DNA from: Alphaproteobacteria bacterium
Lineage (GTDB): Bacteria > Pseudomonadota > Alphaproteobacteria > Micavibrionales > Micavibrionaceae
NCBI GenBank assembly: GCA_016757515.1
Contig: JAERIN010000001.1
Span: 1-64,000 of the forward strand
Reading direction: 5' to 3'
Length of the DNA stretch: 64,000 nt
Made by a program: the position numbers and the translations under genes. Shown here piece by piece: positions 43,597 through 53,680 of the stretch (the stretch's first letter is position 1; every line of letters begins with the position of its first letter). The notes beneath the pieces are model-generated. The model was not told the origin of the DNA and made no database searches. It saw only the letters and a list, made by a program, of their open reading frames with translations.

Positions 43597-46143
43597 TTAG
43601 GCGGTGTCGGTCCCCTCGTCGTCCTCTTCGGCATCGTCTTCTTCAACGAGGCGGGCGGCGGAGACAACGCGCTCCCCCTCGGCGAGGCGGAAGAGGGTGA
43701 CGCCCTGGGCGGCGCGGCCTGTGACGCGTATGCCCGCCACGGGGGTGCGGAGCATCTGGCCCTGGTCGGTGACGAGCATGATCTGGTCTCCATCGGCCAC
43801 GGGGAAGGCGGCCACGAGGGCCCCGCCGTTCTTCTCTGTCAGGGACATGGCGGCCACGCCGCGCCCGCCGCGCTTGGTCATGCGGTAGTCGCCCACGGGG
43901 GTGCGCTTGCCGAATCCGCCCTCGGATATGGTCAAAAGGACCTCTGCGCCCGCGTCGCGGACCACGGACATGGCGATGACCTCGTCCCCGGCGGCCAAGG
44001 TGATGCCCCGCACACCTGTGGAGGTGCGCCCGGCGAACACGCGGATGTCCGCCACGGGGCAGCGCATGGCCTTGCCCAGGCGGGTGGTGAGCAGGATCTC
44101 CTCCCCCTCGCGCGCGAGGCGCACGGACACCAGGCGCTCTCCTTCGCCCAGTTTCATGGCGATGAGGCCGGAGGCGCGGATGTTGGCGAAGTCCGTCAGG
44201 CGGTTGCGGCGGACTGTGCCGTGGGATGTGGCGAACAGGATGTCCAGGCCCTCCCACGCGGCCTCGTCTTCTGGCAGGCGCATATAGACCCCCACGCCCT
44301 CGCCAGGCTCCAGAGGCAAAAGGTTTACCAGGGCCTTGCCTCGCGCCTGGGGCGTGGCCAGGGGGAGATGATAGACCTTCAGGCGGTGGACGATGCCGCG
44401 CGTGGTGAAAAACAAAATGGGCGTGTGGGTGGAGGCGACGAAGAGGTCGGCCACGAAGTCCTCGTCCTTCAAGTTGGCGGCTGAGCGGCCCTTGCCCCCG
44501 CGGCGCTGCGCGCGGTAGGTGGCCAGGGGCACGCGCTTTATATACCCCCCGTGGGTGAGGGTGACGACCATGTCCTCCCGCTGGATGAGGTCCTCCATGT
44601 CTACCTCAAACTCTGCGTCCACCAGCTGTGTGCGGCGGGGGGTGGCGAATTTCTCCTTCACCTCCAACAGCTCTGCGCGGGCCACGGCTAGAAGTTTTTC
44701 GTGGTCGGCCAGGATGGCCAAGCATTCGGCGATGGTGTCTGTGATGGCGCGGAGCTCCTGCCCGATTTTGTCCCGCTCCAGGCCGGTCAGGCGGTGTAGG
44801 CGCAGGTCCAATATGGCCTTGGCCTGTGTCTCTGACAGGCGGTAGGTGCCGTCTGCGGCCACGGGGTGGGCTGGGTCGTCAATGAGGGCAATCAGGGGCG
44901 CTACGTCCCCCGCTGGCCAGGCTCGGGCCATCAGGCCCTCCCGCGCCTCGGCCGGGCTCTTGGCACCCCGGATGAGGGCGATGATGTCGTCTATGTTTGC
45001 CACGGCTACGGCCAGGCCGGCCAAGACATGCGCCCGCGCCCGGGCCTGGGCCAGCTCAAACGCCGTGCGGCGGCGGATGACCTCCTGCCGGAATGCCACA
45101 AAGGCCGTGAGCATGTCCCGCAGGGTCATGGTCCGGGGGCGCCCGTGGTCCAGGGCCACCATGTTGCAGGAAAAGTTCGTCTGCAGCGCGGTGTATTTGT
45201 ACAGCTGGTTGAGGATGACCTCCGCGTTTGCGCCGGGCTTCACCTCTATGACGATGCGCACCCCCTCCCGGTCGCTCTCGTCCCGGACGGCGGCGATGTC
45301 GTCCACGATTTTTTCCCGCGCGACCTCCCCCAGGCGCTCCAGAAGCCGGGCCTTGTTTACCTGGTAGGGTACCGCGTCCACGATGATGGCCCCGCGCCGG
45401 CCTATCTCTTCCATGTGCGTGGTGGCACGCATGGTGATAGAGCCGTGTCCCGTGGCGTACGCCGCGCGGATGCCCGCCCGGCCCAGAATCTGCGCCCCGG
45501 TGGGGAAGTCCGGGCCAGGCACCAGGGCCTCCACGTCCGCCTCTGGGTTGTCCAGCAGGGCACAGCACGCGCCCACAATCTCCCCCAGGTTGTGGGGGGG
45601 GATGTTCGTGGCCATCCCCACGGCGATGCCCCCCGCGCCGTTCACCAGCAGGTTGGGGATGCGCGCGGGCAGGACCACGGGTTCACTCGCGCTTTCGTCG
45701 TAATTCGGGCAGAAGTCCACCGTGTCTTTGTCGATGTCCTCCAGCAGGGCCATGGCGGCCTTGGCCAGGCGCGCCTCTGTGTAGCGCATCTGCGCGGGCG
45801 AGTCCCCGTCCATGGATCCGAAGTTCCCCTGCCCGTCGATCAGGGGCAGGCGCATGGAGAAGTCCTGCGCGAGGCGCACAAGGGCGTCGTAGATCGCCTG
45901 ATCTCCGTGCGGGTGGTACTTGCCCATGACGTCCCCCACGATGCGGGCGGATTTTTTGTACGCCTTGTCGGGGGTGTAGCCCCCCTCGCGCATGGCGTGA
46001 AAAATGCGCCGGTGGACGGGCTTCAGGCCGTCGCGCACGTCCGGGAGGGCCCGGCTGACGATGACGCTCATGGCGTAGTCCAGGTAGGACTGCCGCATCT
46101 CGTCTTCCAGCGCGATCGGGGGGTGTGTGGGGGTGTCGTCCAT
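43597..46143 (-). CDS. gyrA: DNA gyrase subunit A
   Basis: 848 residues from ATG 46143 ([20 protein letters not shown]). [71 protein letters not shown] with the catalytic Tyr, and C-terminal beta-pinwheel blades ([23 protein letters not shown] carries the GyrA box) are present. It ends in an acidic tail. The residue at the quinolone-determining Ser83 position of E. coli is Gln here (residue 82), while the Asp87 equivalent is kept. Confidence 0.96.
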   Translation of the reverse strand: MDDTPTHPPIALEDEMRQSYLDYAMSVIVSRALPDVRDGLKPVHRRIFHAMREGGYTPDKAYKKSARIVGDVMGKYHPHGDQAIYDALVRLAQDFSMRLPLIDGQGNFGSMDGDSPAQMRYTEARLAKAAMALLEDIDKDTVDFCPNYDESASEPVVLPARIPNLLVNGAGGIAVGMATNIPPHNLGEIVGACCALLDNPEADVEALVPGPDFPTGAQILGRAGIRAAYATGHGSITMRATTHMEEIGRRGAIIVDAVPYQVNKARLLERLGEVAREKIVDDIAAVRDESDREGVRIVIEVKPGANAEVILNQLYKYTALQTNFSCNMVALDHGRPRTMTLRDMLTAFVAFRQEVIRRRTAFELAQARARAHVLAGLAVAVANIDDIIALIRGAKSPAEAREGLMARAWPAGDVAPLIALIDDPAHPVAADGTYRLSETQAKAILDLRLHRLTGLERDKIGQELRAITDTIAECLAILADHEKLLAVARAELLEVKEKFATPRRTQLVDAEFEVDMEDLIQREDMVVTLTHGGYIKRVPLATYRAQRRGGKGRSAANLKDEDFVADLFVASTHTPILFFTTRGIVHRLKVYHLPLATPQARGKALVNLLPLEPGEGVGVYMRLPEDEAAWEGLDILFATSHGTVRRNRLTDFANIRASGLIAMKLGEGERLVSVRLAREGEEILLTTRLGKAMRCPVADIRVFAGRTSTGVRGITLAAGDEVIAMSVVRDAGAEVLLTISEGGFGKRTPVGDYRMTKRGGRGVAAMSLTEKNGGALVAAFPVADGDQIMLVTDQGQMLRTPVAGIRVTGRAAQGVTLFRLAEGERVVSAARLVEEDDAEEDDEGTDTA

Positions 46144-46247
46144 GGCCCCAGTCCATAGCACCCGCTAGGGCCTTACGGCAAGGGCAGGGCCGTCCCCGTC
46201 CAGGGGAAGGCGTGACACGCCCGCCCGCGTGCACTATACTCACCCTC

Positions 46248-46730
46248 ATGCCCCGGTTTTTGCAAAACCTTTTCCTGGTGGAGATTGTGCGGGGCTTCGC
46301 GCTCACGCTGCACTACATGCTCTTTGTCCCCCGAGCGACCATCAACTATCCATACGAGAAAGGCCCCCTGTCTCCGCGCTTCCGGGGGGAGCACGCGCTC
46401 CGGCGGTACCCGAATGGGGAGGAGCGGTGCATAGCGTGCAAGCTGTGTGAGGCCGTTTGCCCCGCGCAGGCCATTACCATTGAGGCTGCCCCCCGCCCCG
46501 ATGGCTCCCGCCGGACCACGCGGTACGACATAGACATGACCAAGTGCATCTACTGTGGTCTATGTGAGGAGGCGTGCCCCGTGGACGCCATCGTGGAGGG
46601 CCCGAACTTTGAGTACGGGACGGAAACGCGCACGGAGCTTTTCTACACAAAGGACAAGCTCCTGGAAAACGGGGACAAGTGGGAGGCGCAGATCGCCATG
46701 AACCTGGCCCAAAAGGCCCCCTACAGCTAA
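46248..46730 (+). CDS. nuoI: NADH-quinone oxidoreductase subunit I
   Basis: 160 residues from ATG 46248. Two [4Fe-4S] motifs are intact: [20 protein letters not shown] and [61 protein letters not shown] and [18 protein letters not shown] are family-specific. It passes electrons within complex I toward the quinone site. It stands alone, with gyrA divergent on one side and an unrelated gene downstream, so the nuo operon is not intact at this locus. Confidence 0.95.
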   Translation: MPRFLQNLFLVEIVRGFALTLHYMLFVPRATINYPYEKGPLSPRFRGEHALRRYPNGEERCIACKLCEAVCPAQAITIEAAPRPDGSRRTTRYDIDMTKCIYCGLCEEACPVDAIVEGPNFEYGTETRTELFYTKDKLLENGDKWEAQIAMNLAQKAPYS

Positions 46731-46783
46731 CTTCTGGGCCCTCCCTTGGCCCGCCCGCACGCACGGGCTATGCTGGTCCCACG

Positions 46784-47572
46784 ATGGTGCCAAACCTCCT
46801 TACTTTCCTGCTCTTGCTGGCTGCGGTGGCGATCGTGGGCTTTTTCGTCTGGAGCCTGGTGATTCTCTTCCGCCAAAGGCGTGTGTGGCGGGCCTTCGCC
46901 GCCGCGCGGGGCCTGGCCTACGCGCTCCCCTCGCGCTTGATGGAGTGCCCGACGGTTTCTGGCACCTTGGGCGGGGTGCCCTTTGCGCTTTTTGGGAGCG
47001 CGCATGTCCGTCCCGGCGGGCGCGGCACGGCCACGAAGCGCACGACCATAGAGGTCTCTGTCCAGGGCCACATGCCCAGCGCTGGGGTCTTGGCCACGGG
47101 TGACATGACGACCCTGGCCGCCGCGCCGGACCTGAACGTGGGCGGGGTCGTCCCCGTCCGGTTGGAGGGGTTTGACGGCCCTTTCGTGGCCCGGGCGCGC
47201 GACGGAGAGGCCTTTGCGGCCTACTTCACGCCGGAGCGCCTGGCCCCCTTTGTGCGCCTGGCACAGGCCAGGGGGGCCTGGGTGATCTTTCTGATGCAGG
47301 AGGGGGAGGCGCTCTTGCGCCTGGACACGCCGGACCCCCTGGACGACCGCGTGCGCCTTGAGGCGGCGGCGCGGTCGATGGTTGGCGCCGCGCGGGCGCT
47401 GGCCCCCGCGCGGGAGGGCCTACAGTCGGACGACGCGGGCGAGGGTGAGGACGTGGACAGCGCGGGCCCCCGCCCCCAGGAGGGCCCTGGCGCAGCTGCG
47501 GGCGGTGGCCCCGCTGGTCAAAACGTCGTCCACCAGGACCAGGGTTCTGCCCGCGACAGCGGCCCGCGCTGA
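46784..47572 (+). CDS. Unknown membrane-anchored protein; 3' end overlaps comF
   Basis: 262 residues from ATG 46784. There is one N-terminal membrane helix (LLTFLLLLAAVAIVGFFVWSLVILF) and a cytoplasmic-type remainder without Cys (RRVWRAFAAARGLAYALPSR, VPFALFGSAHVRPGG, KRTTIEVSVQGHMPSAGVLA). No family is recognised. The last ~50 codons (after ALAPAREGL) lie antisense to the conserved C-terminus of comF and are Gly/Ala/Asp-rich, so they probably are not original. Another frame has a stop near 47450, and a small shift may have removed the true end. Confidence 0.5.
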   Translation: MVPNLLTFLLLLAAVAIVGFFVWSLVILFRQRRVWRAFAAARGLAYALPSRLMECPTVSGTLGGVPFALFGSAHVRPGGRGTATKRTTIEVSVQGHMPSAGVLATGDMTTLAAAPDLNVGGVVPVRLEGFDGPFVARARDGEAFAAYFTPERLAPFVRLAQARGAWVIFLMQEGEALLRLDTPDPLDDRVRLEAAARSMVGAARALAPAREGLQSDDAGEGEDVDSAGPRPQEGPGAAAGGGPAGQNVVHQDQGSARDSGPR

Positions 47573-48151
47573 GTCCCGCACGGCGAAGGCCCCCTCCACA
47601 TTCGCCGCCCTCTGCCCGGCGCTTAGGCCCACCTGGTGCGGGGTGTGGCGCGTGCGCACGAGGGCCCTGGGCCAGTGCGGCACCCCAGTGGCTCCGGACA
47701 GGGCGTTGGCCATGAGGGCGGCCTGGTTGTACCGGCGGGCCAGGATGCGCCTGGGGTGGAGGGGCACGGGGACAAGAGCATCCGCGCCCGAGAGCGCCCC
47801 CGCCCCCGCGCGGGCTAGCCAGGGGGTGAAGGCCGCAACGGCGTGGGTGCGGTCTGCGTGCTTGAAGGACAAGACGAGGTCCCGCCCCGTGCCATCGTAC
47901 GCGATGGCCGCGCGGGCCGTGACGAAGGGCGGCGGGTCGGCCACGCAGCGGTCGCACAGGCCGCCCCCCGCCTCCACACCGCCAAAGCCGAACATCTCTC
48001 CGCAGCAGCGGCAAAAGGGGGGCGTGATGAAGGTGATCTGCGCCCAGGCCCCCGGGGCGACCATCCCCTGCGCGTCCACCGGCGCGCCGGACAGGGCGCA
48101 GCGTGGGGGCAGGACCATGTGCAGCAGGGTGCGCGCGGCGTGGGCGAGCAT
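47420..48151 (-). CDS. ComF family phosphoribosyltransferase-like protein
   Basis: 243 residues. The N-terminal zinc-finger region has FCRCCGEMFGF and GGGLCDRCVADPP. A central ALVPVPLHPRRILARRYNQAALMA follows, then the PRTase motif TLVLVDDVLTSGATARSCARALLGAGA. ComF proteins take part in DNA uptake, helping single-stranded DNA enter; some are only PRTase homologues. It is four bases from pyrB and in the same direction. Confidence 0.9.
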   Translation of the reverse strand: MLAHAARTLLHMVLPPRCALSGAPVDAQGMVAPGAWAQITFITPPFCRCCGEMFGFGGVEAGGGLCDRCVADPPPFVTARAAIAYDGTGRDLVLSFKHADRTHAVAAFTPWLARAGAGALSGADALVPVPLHPRRILARRYNQAALMANALSGATGVPHWPRALVRTRHTPHQVGLSAGQRAANVEGAFAVRDSARAAVAGRTLVLVDDVLTSGATARSCARALLGAGARAVHVLTLARVVRL

Positions 48152-48154
48152 GGC

Positions 48155-49048
48155 CTACCGCTCCGCCAGGAGTAGGTCCAGGACGGCCATCCGCACAAAC
48201 ACGCCGTTTGCGACCTGTTTCAAGATAAGGCTGCGAGCCGGGTCGTCCGCCACCGCGCCGTCTATCTCCACGCCCCGGCGGATGGGTCCGGGCGCCATGA
48301 CCAGGGCTCCTGGCGCGGCCAGGGCCAGGCGCTGGGGCGTGAGGCCCCACGCGGCGGCGTAGCCCGCGTCGTCGATAAGGGCGGTATCCATGCGCTCGTT
48401 CTGGGGGCGGATGGGTATCACGACGTCCGCGCCGGGCATGCCGTCCTCCATGCGCGTGAACGCCTCCACACCGGGGGGCAGGTCCATGGGCATAAAGGCC
48501 GGCGGTGCCACGATGCGGATGCGCGCTCCCAGGCGGCGGAAAATCTCCATACCGCTGCCCGCCACGCGGCTGTGTGCTATGTCTCCGCAATAGACCAGGG
48601 TCAGGCCCTGAACCTGCCCTCGCGCCTGGCGCAGGGTCAGGGCGTCCAAGAGGGCCTGGGTCGGGTGCGCCCGCGTGCCGTCCCCGCCGTTGATGACGGG
48701 GCACAGCGCGCGCTCCGCCACCATATGCGGCGCGCGATTCTCGGTGTGGCGCATGATAATGGCGTCCGGGCGCATGGCGGCCAGGGTTGCGATGGTATCC
48801 GCGAAGCTCTCACCCTTGGCGACGGAGCTCGCCCCGGGGGACCAATTCACCACCTCCGCGCCCAGGCGCTTGGCCGCCGTTTCAAAGGACACGCGGGTGC
48901 GGGTGGAGTTTTCAAAGAACAGGCTGAACACGATGCGCCCCCGCAGCAGCTCGGGCTGGCGCAGACCGTCGGCATAGGCCTGCGCACAGTCCAAAATGGC
49001 CGTGATATCTGCGTCCGAAAGGCCGTCTATGCCCAAGATGTGCTGCAT
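48155..49048 (-). CDS. pyrB: Aspartate carbamoyltransferase catalytic subunit
   Basis: 297 residues from ATG 49048. SLFFENSTRTRVSFETAAKRLGA holds the carbamoyl-phosphate site. GESFADTIATL, MRHTENRAPH, NGGDGTRAHPTQALLDALTL, YCGDIAHSRVAGSG and a C-terminal GPIRRGVEIDGAVADDPARSLILKQVANGVFVRMAVL complete the family set. It makes carbamoyl-aspartate in pyrimidine synthesis. It begins two bases after the histidine kinase stop. pyrC, often next to it, is not here. Confidence 0.96.
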   Translation of the reverse strand: MQHILGIDGLSDADITAILDCAQAYADGLRQPELLRGRIVFSLFFENSTRTRVSFETAAKRLGAEVVNWSPGASSVAKGESFADTIATLAAMRPDAIIMRHTENRAPHMVAERALCPVINGGDGTRAHPTQALLDALTLRQARGQVQGLTLVYCGDIAHSRVAGSGMEIFRRLGARIRIVAPPAFMPMDLPPGVEAFTRMEDGMPGADVVIPIRPQNERMDTALIDDAGYAAAWGLTPQRLALAAPGALVMAPGPIRRGVEIDGAVADDPARSLILKQVANGVFVRMAVLDLLLAER

Positions 49049-49050
49049 AC

Positions 49051-52000
49051 TTATGACTCCCTGTCTACCCACTGGTCAAAGGCCGTATGTGCGGTGTGCA
49101 GAGCCTCCGGCAGGCGCTCGGCCAGGGCCGCAGCCTCCTCCGCTTGCCCGATTTTGGCTGTACGTTCTATCTGTGCGGCTATTTGGCTTAGCGCCTCCAT
49201 ACCAAAGTTCCCGGCCATGCCCTTAAGCTCATGCCCGCGTGCGCCCATGGCAGGTCCGTCCCCCTTGGCCGCAGCGGTTGTGATGGCGGCGATGAGTTCT
49301 TGCGCCTTGTCCCAGAATCCCTCCATGAGAGCCAGGACATGGTCCCGCCCAACAGATTCTGCCAGGGAGCGCAGCATGGGGAGGCTCAGCGCGCCCGTTG
49401 TGCTCGGCGCTGGGGGTGGGGCCTTTGCCTCCGGCTCCGGGTCTCTGCTGAGGTCCCCCCATATCTCTTGGGCCGTTCTGTACGGCTCTGCACCAAGAGT
49501 CTGCGCGTTCGGCGCCAGCACAAAGTCCAGAGTCAGGTCGCTGTCTGCGGGGTCGACTTCCCCGTCCTCCTGGCGACTCAAGGGGCTGTCCAGGCGACCC
49601 TCGTGGACCTTGGCCAGCGCCTCGTAGAGTTCCAGAGGCCGGACGGGCTTGGACACAAAGCCGTTCATCCCCGCAGCATAGCAGGCTCGGACGCTTGCCT
49701 CTCCTACGTTGCCGGTGAGTGCAATCACGGGCGCGTTGGCGGAGGCCGCCATGGGCATGGCGCGCAAAGCGCGTGTGGCCTCCAGCCCGTTAATGCCGCC
49801 CAAGTTTACGTCCATGAGTATGGCGTCAAAGGCCTCTTTCCGCGCCAGATCCAGCGCTGCTTCTGCCGTGGGGGTCGGGGTTGGCCTGTGGGCGTGCGCC
49901 TCCAGGAGAGAACAGACAATTTTTTGGTTCACCGCGTTGTCCTCCACCACCAGGATGCGCATGGACGGAACGGGCGGTGCGTGCAGCTCTTCCTCCGCAT
50001 CTGGGGCATCTGTGTACGCACGGTCGGCCTGGCCCTCGGGCAGGGTGAGGGTAAAGAAAAAGGCCGTTCCCCGCCTGGGCGTACTCTCGATGTGGATCTC
50101 GCTGCCCATGGCCGCGATGATCTGCTTGCAGATGGCCAGGCCCAGGCCTGTGCCGCCGTATTTGCGAGAGGTGGAGCTTTCGGCCTGGGCAAAGGGGACA
50201 AAGAGGCGTTCCTGTGCTTCCGGCGGGATGCCTATCCCCGTGTCCCGCACGGCGAAGGTGATGCCGCCCTCTGCGGCAAGCCGGGCGGAGATGGTGATTC
50301 CGCCCTTGGCGGTGAATTTTATGGCGTTGGAGACCAGGTTCAAAAAGACCTGCCGCAGGCGCGCCGGGTCCCCCACCACATAACGTGGCAAGCTCTGGGC
50401 GCACTCGGCCTTGAGGTATAGGCCCTTCTCCGCTGCGTGGGCGGACATGAGCGTCACAACGCTCTCAATAAGCTGGGACAAATCAAAGTCTATGGCCTCC
50501 ATTTCCATCTGTCCTGACCCAACCTTTTCCAGGTCCAAAATGTCGTTGAGCAGCTTCATCATCGTGTCGCCTGAGCGGCGCATTGTGGTGACATAGTCTT
50601 TTTGCTCCCGCGTAAGGCCGGAGCCCTCCAGGAGTCGGAGCATGCCCAGAACGCCCGTCATGGGTGTGCGGATTTCATGGCTCACCACGGCCAGAAAGGC
50701 CGATTTTGCCCTGTTGGCCTCATCTGCAGCCTCCTTGGCCAGGCGCATTTGCTCTGTCCGATCGTGCTCGCGTTCGCGCAGTTCGGCCATCAGTGCCCGC
50801 TCCCGTTCTATGGTGCGCAGGAGGTGGGCTTGGCCTTGAGACTCTTCTTCCCGCTTTACCTGGGCCAGGGCTTGGGCCCGCCGGAGCTTTTGCCTCCGCA
50901 GGAGGACCGCCCGGCGGCGCATGGCCAGGTCCCACAGGAGAAGACCAACGGTAAACAGGACCCCCTGCACCGCCAGGCCTGCGGCCAGGGTCCAGGCCCC
51001 TGTGGGCAAGGGCCAGAACATGGCCCCCAGGGTGCCCAGGGCTGATGCAAGCCACCCCCCAAAGGGGGCCCACAAGGCTCTGTTGTCTTTCAAGAGCGCC
51101 GTGACGGCCGTGGCGATTGCCGCACCCACGGGTGGCAGCAGGAGTGCTGCGCCGAACAGGGCGGGGCTGTTTGGCCCGGGCAAGAGGCCCCCCGCAAGCG
51201 CCGCGAGGGCGGCCAACACACCAGCAGCGGCCAGGACGAAGAGTCCAGACTGCGCGCGGTGTGTGCGCCAGAGAAAAAGGGCGCACGCGGCCAGAGCGCT
51301 TAGCCCCACGAGGCCGACCAAGAGGAAGGCCACAAGCGGTGCGTTGGGGGGACCGACGAGGACGGCGGACAAAAGAAGGGCGAGGGCCCCCCAGGCCATG
51401 TAGTGGACGGCCAGAGCCCACGCCGCCACCCAGCGGCGCAAGAGCCCCATGCTGAACAGGGCCCCCCCCACTATGGCGAAGGCCAGTGCCCAGGCTATGG
51501 GGAGGGGCGGCATGGGCACTGGCGCGCCGGGCACAAGGCGGGGCGTGAAGCGGGGAGAGACGGGTGTGCCTGGCTCCGGCTCCACGAAGATAGCCACGCG
51601 AAAGGCTTTCTGCTCCAGGCTATGGGTGGGTATGGGGATACGCCTGCCTGCCCAAGACCCTACGCCGCCCAGGTGGGTTTTGCCCAGGGGGGCGCCCGTT
51701 TGGCGATCCAGAATGTAGATGGCCAAGCCACGCATAAAGCCCACCCGGCCCTCCAAAAGCCCCCCAAAATCCAGGAAGAAGTCCCGGTCTTCTGCTCCGC
51801 GCGCGTCGAACACAAGCCAAAAGGGACCCTGCGCGGCAGAGACCAGAACGGGCCCCTGGGTCTCTCCTCCCAGGATTTGCCCTCCTTGCCCAGAAAGGTT
51901 GGCAAGGGTCAGGTTCCGCCCAGGGTCTGGCACGAAGCGCATGGCCGCTGGGGTTTCCTGCGCCCGCGCTGTGGGGCACAAGACGCACAGCACAAAGAGG

Positions 52001-52068
52001 AGCACCGCGCCTGCGGCAATTATGGGGTGTCGGGGACACAAGCGCACATCTTGTGGAGGCGGGCACAT
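49051..52068 (-). CDS. Hybrid sensor histidine kinase (DISM-like sensor, HisKA, HATPase, REC, Hpt)
   Basis: 1005 residues. A signal or anchor segment is followed by a periplasmic domain (~40-190) resembling the 7TMR-DISM extracellular type, then about seven membrane helices (~190-390) and a coiled coil (~400-465). HisKA has SHEIRTPMTGVLGMLRLLEG (phospho-His), HATPase_c has NLVSNAIKFTAKG, DTGIGIP and KYGGTGLGLAICKQI. REC reads RILVVEDNAVNQKI with AILMDVNLGGINGLEA, and the C-terminal Hpt has GHELKGMAGNFG. It can run a full internal phosphorelay. A GGDEF gene lies divergently next to it, suggesting a shared pathway. The signal is unknown. Confidence 0.92.
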   Translation of the reverse strand: MCPPPQDVRLCPRHPIIAAGAVLLFVLCVLCPTARAQETPAAMRFVPDPGRNLTLANLSGQGGQILGGETQGPVLVSAAQGPFWLVFDARGAEDRDFFLDFGGLLEGRVGFMRGLAIYILDRQTGAPLGKTHLGGVGSWAGRRIPIPTHSLEQKAFRVAIFVEPEPGTPVSPRFTPRLVPGAPVPMPPLPIAWALAFAIVGGALFSMGLLRRWVAAWALAVHYMAWGALALLLSAVLVGPPNAPLVAFLLVGLVGLSALAACALFLWRTHRAQSGLFVLAAAGVLAALAALAGGLLPGPNSPALFGAALLLPPVGAAIATAVTALLKDNRALWAPFGGWLASALGTLGAMFWPLPTGAWTLAAGLAVQGVLFTVGLLLWDLAMRRRAVLLRRQKLRRAQALAQVKREEESQGQAHLLRTIERERALMAELREREHDRTEQMRLAKEAADEANRAKSAFLAVVSHEIRTPMTGVLGMLRLLEGSGLTREQKDYVTTMRRSGDTMMKLLNDILDLEKVGSGQMEMEAIDFDLSQLIESVVTLMSAHAAEKGLYLKAECAQSLPRYVVGDPARLRQVFLNLVSNAIKFTAKGGITISARLAAEGGITFAVRDTGIGIPPEAQERLFVPFAQAESSTSRKYGGTGLGLAICKQIIAAMGSEIHIESTPRRGTAFFFTLTLPEGQADRAYTDAPDAEEELHAPPVPSMRILVVEDNAVNQKIVCSLLEAHAHRPTPTPTAEAALDLARKEAFDAILMDVNLGGINGLEATRALRAMPMAASANAPVIALTGNVGEASVRACYAAGMNGFVSKPVRPLELYEALAKVHEGRLDSPLSRQEDGEVDPADSDLTLDFVLAPNAQTLGAEPYRTAQEIWGDLSRDPEPEAKAPPPAPSTTGALSLPMLRSLAESVGRDHVLALMEGFWDKAQELIAAITTAAAKGDGPAMGARGHELKGMAGNFGMEALSQIAAQIERTAKIGQAEEAAALAERLPEALHTAHTAFDQWVDRES

Positions 52069-52144
52069 CTCTTTCTTGAATATCCTGCGCAGCCCCCGGT
52101 GGCAATTGCCAAGGGCCCCTGTGCAGGGTTAACTAGGCAGGCAG

Positions 52145-53071
52145 ATGCAGCACAGACTCCAGGACGCACACAGCGACAAGCGGATGGCCGCCCTTATGCG
52201 GGTCCAGGCGGACTACGCTGTCTGGTTCTGCGCTGTGACGGAGGCCGCGTTCTATGGCACAAGTGCTGAGGCACCTGACCCCCCCCGCTCTTTTGGTCTG
52301 TGGATGCAGGCCGCGCAGATGGAGCGCATACTGCACCCCAAGCGCATAAACAGGGCAAAGGCCGCCGCGCACAAGACGCAGCAGGCAGCACAGGCCTTGG
52401 TCTCTGGCCCACGGGACGATGCTGGGCGCCCCACGCAGGAGGCCTTTTCGGCCTTCACGGGTGCCATGGAGGGCCTGCGGGAGCATATGCGTACCCTCAT
52501 CCGCATCAGTGTTCTGGAGGACCACGGCATAGACCACCTGACAGGCCTGTACAGCACCCACGCCATGCACGCAGCGCTGAAGGTGGAGCTGGACCGCCTG
52601 GCGCGCCGGGGGCAGAGCTTTGTCTTAGCCCTGGCCTGCATAGACAACTATCCCCTCATAGCCTCTGGTCTGGGCGACGCGGGGGAGGCAAGGGCCATGC
52701 GGGCCGTGGCAAGCGCGGTGAGGCGCACCTTGCGCGTGTACGACGACGGCTATCGCTCTGGGAACGGGGAGTTTGTTTTGTGTTTGAAGGAGGCCGATAT
52801 CCACGCTGGCACGGCGGCGATGGACCGCCTGCACGGGGCCGTGGCCAGGGCTGGGGTGTCCTTTGCTGTGCCAGAGCGGGCCGCGCCCCTGCCGCTTACC
52901 ATCACCTCTTGCCTCCTGGCCCCCCTGCCGGGAGACTCGTTGGAGGAAATCTTGAAGGCCCTGCGTCACGACCTGGACACGTCGGGGCAGGAGCCAGGGT
53001 CGGTCCTGGCGCACCACGAGATCAGCCCCCTGGAGCGCGCCCTCCAGGACCACGCCGAGGGCGGCGGGTAG
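52145..53071 (+). CDS. GGDEF-domain protein with altered active site
   Basis: 308 residues without membrane helices. The N-terminal ~140 residues are helical (VQADYAVWFCAVTEAAFYGT, FGLWMQAAQMERILHP) and may be a CZB-like sensor module; that is weak. The C-terminal domain starts DHLTGLYSTHAMHAALKVEL and fits GGDEF. At the signature site it reads RSGNGEFVLCLKEAD, so GGDEF has become GNGEF, losing the second Gly and the Asp. Catalysis is therefore doubtful and it may bind c-di-GMP or GTP instead. It is divergent from the hybrid kinase with a 76-base gap. Confidence 0.8.
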   Translation: MQHRLQDAHSDKRMAALMRVQADYAVWFCAVTEAAFYGTSAEAPDPPRSFGLWMQAAQMERILHPKRINRAKAAAHKTQQAAQALVSGPRDDAGRPTQEAFSAFTGAMEGLREHMRTLIRISVLEDHGIDHLTGLYSTHAMHAALKVELDRLARRGQSFVLALACIDNYPLIASGLGDAGEARAMRAVASAVRRTLRVYDDGYRSGNGEFVLCLKEADIHAGTAAMDRLHGAVARAGVSFAVPERAAPLPLTITSCLLAPLPGDSLEEILKALRHDLDTSGQEPGSVLAHHEISPLERALQDHAEGGG

Positions 53072-53083
53072 ACAACGCCAGGG

Positions 53084-53680
53084 CTACAACACGCCCTTTG
53101 TGCTCGGCACCGCGCCCGCCGCGCGGGGGTCCGGGGCCACTGCGGCCCGCAGCGCCCGCGCGGCGGCCTTAAAAACCCCCTCCACCCGGTGGTGGTCATT
53201 CGTGCCGTACAGGCTCGCCGCGTGGAGGCTCAGCCCCCCGGCCTGCACAAAGCCCCCAAAAAACTCCCGGAACAGTTCTGTGTCCATGCCGCCCAGGCGT
53301 TCCCGCGCCAGGGGCACGTCCCACGTGAGGCCCGGCCGCCCTGAGAGGTCCACCGCCACGCGGGCCAGGGCCTCATCCATGGGCACCAGGGCCCAGCCGT
53401 AGCGCGTGATGCCCCGCCTCTCGCCCAGCGCCTCCCGCAGCGCCTGGCCCAGGGCGAGCCCTGTGTCTTCCACCGTGTGGTGCCCGTCAATGTGCAAGTC
53501 CCCCTTGGCCTGCACGGTCAGGTTCATCAGGCCGTGCCGGGCCAGCTGCTCGAGCATGTGGTCAAAAAAGCCGATGCCCGTGGCGACCTCCGCGCGGCCC
53601 TGGCCGTCCAGGTCCAGCGTCACCGTGATGTCGGTCTCCTTCGTCGCGCGGTGGACGGTGGCGGTGCGGGGGGCGGTCAT
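53084..53680 (-). CDS. hisB: Imidazoleglycerol-phosphate dehydratase
   Basis: 198 residues from ATG 53680. [41 protein letters not shown], the metal-binding [21 protein letters not shown] equivalent [44 protein letters not shown] and the C-terminal SxKG motif (STKGVL) are intact. It carries out the sixth step of histidine synthesis. It stands apart from other his genes, which are not in the window. The long frame upstream is spurious. Confidence 0.96.
   Translation of the reverse strand: MTAPRTATVHRATKETDITVTLDLDGQGRAEVATGIGFFDHMLEQLARHGLMNLTVQAKGDLHIDGHHTVEDTGLALGQALREALGERRGITRYGWALVPMDEALARVAVDLSGRPGLTWDVPLARERLGGMDTELFREFFGGFVQAGGLSLHAASLYGTNDHHRVEGVFKAAARALRAAVAPDPRAAGAVPSTKGVL

Noticed and set aside
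47226-48704. 492-residue Pro/Gly/Arg-rich open frame on the minus strand
   Set aside because: It spans comF and part of pyrB in a wrong frame; its composition is typical of out-of-frame GC-rich sequence.
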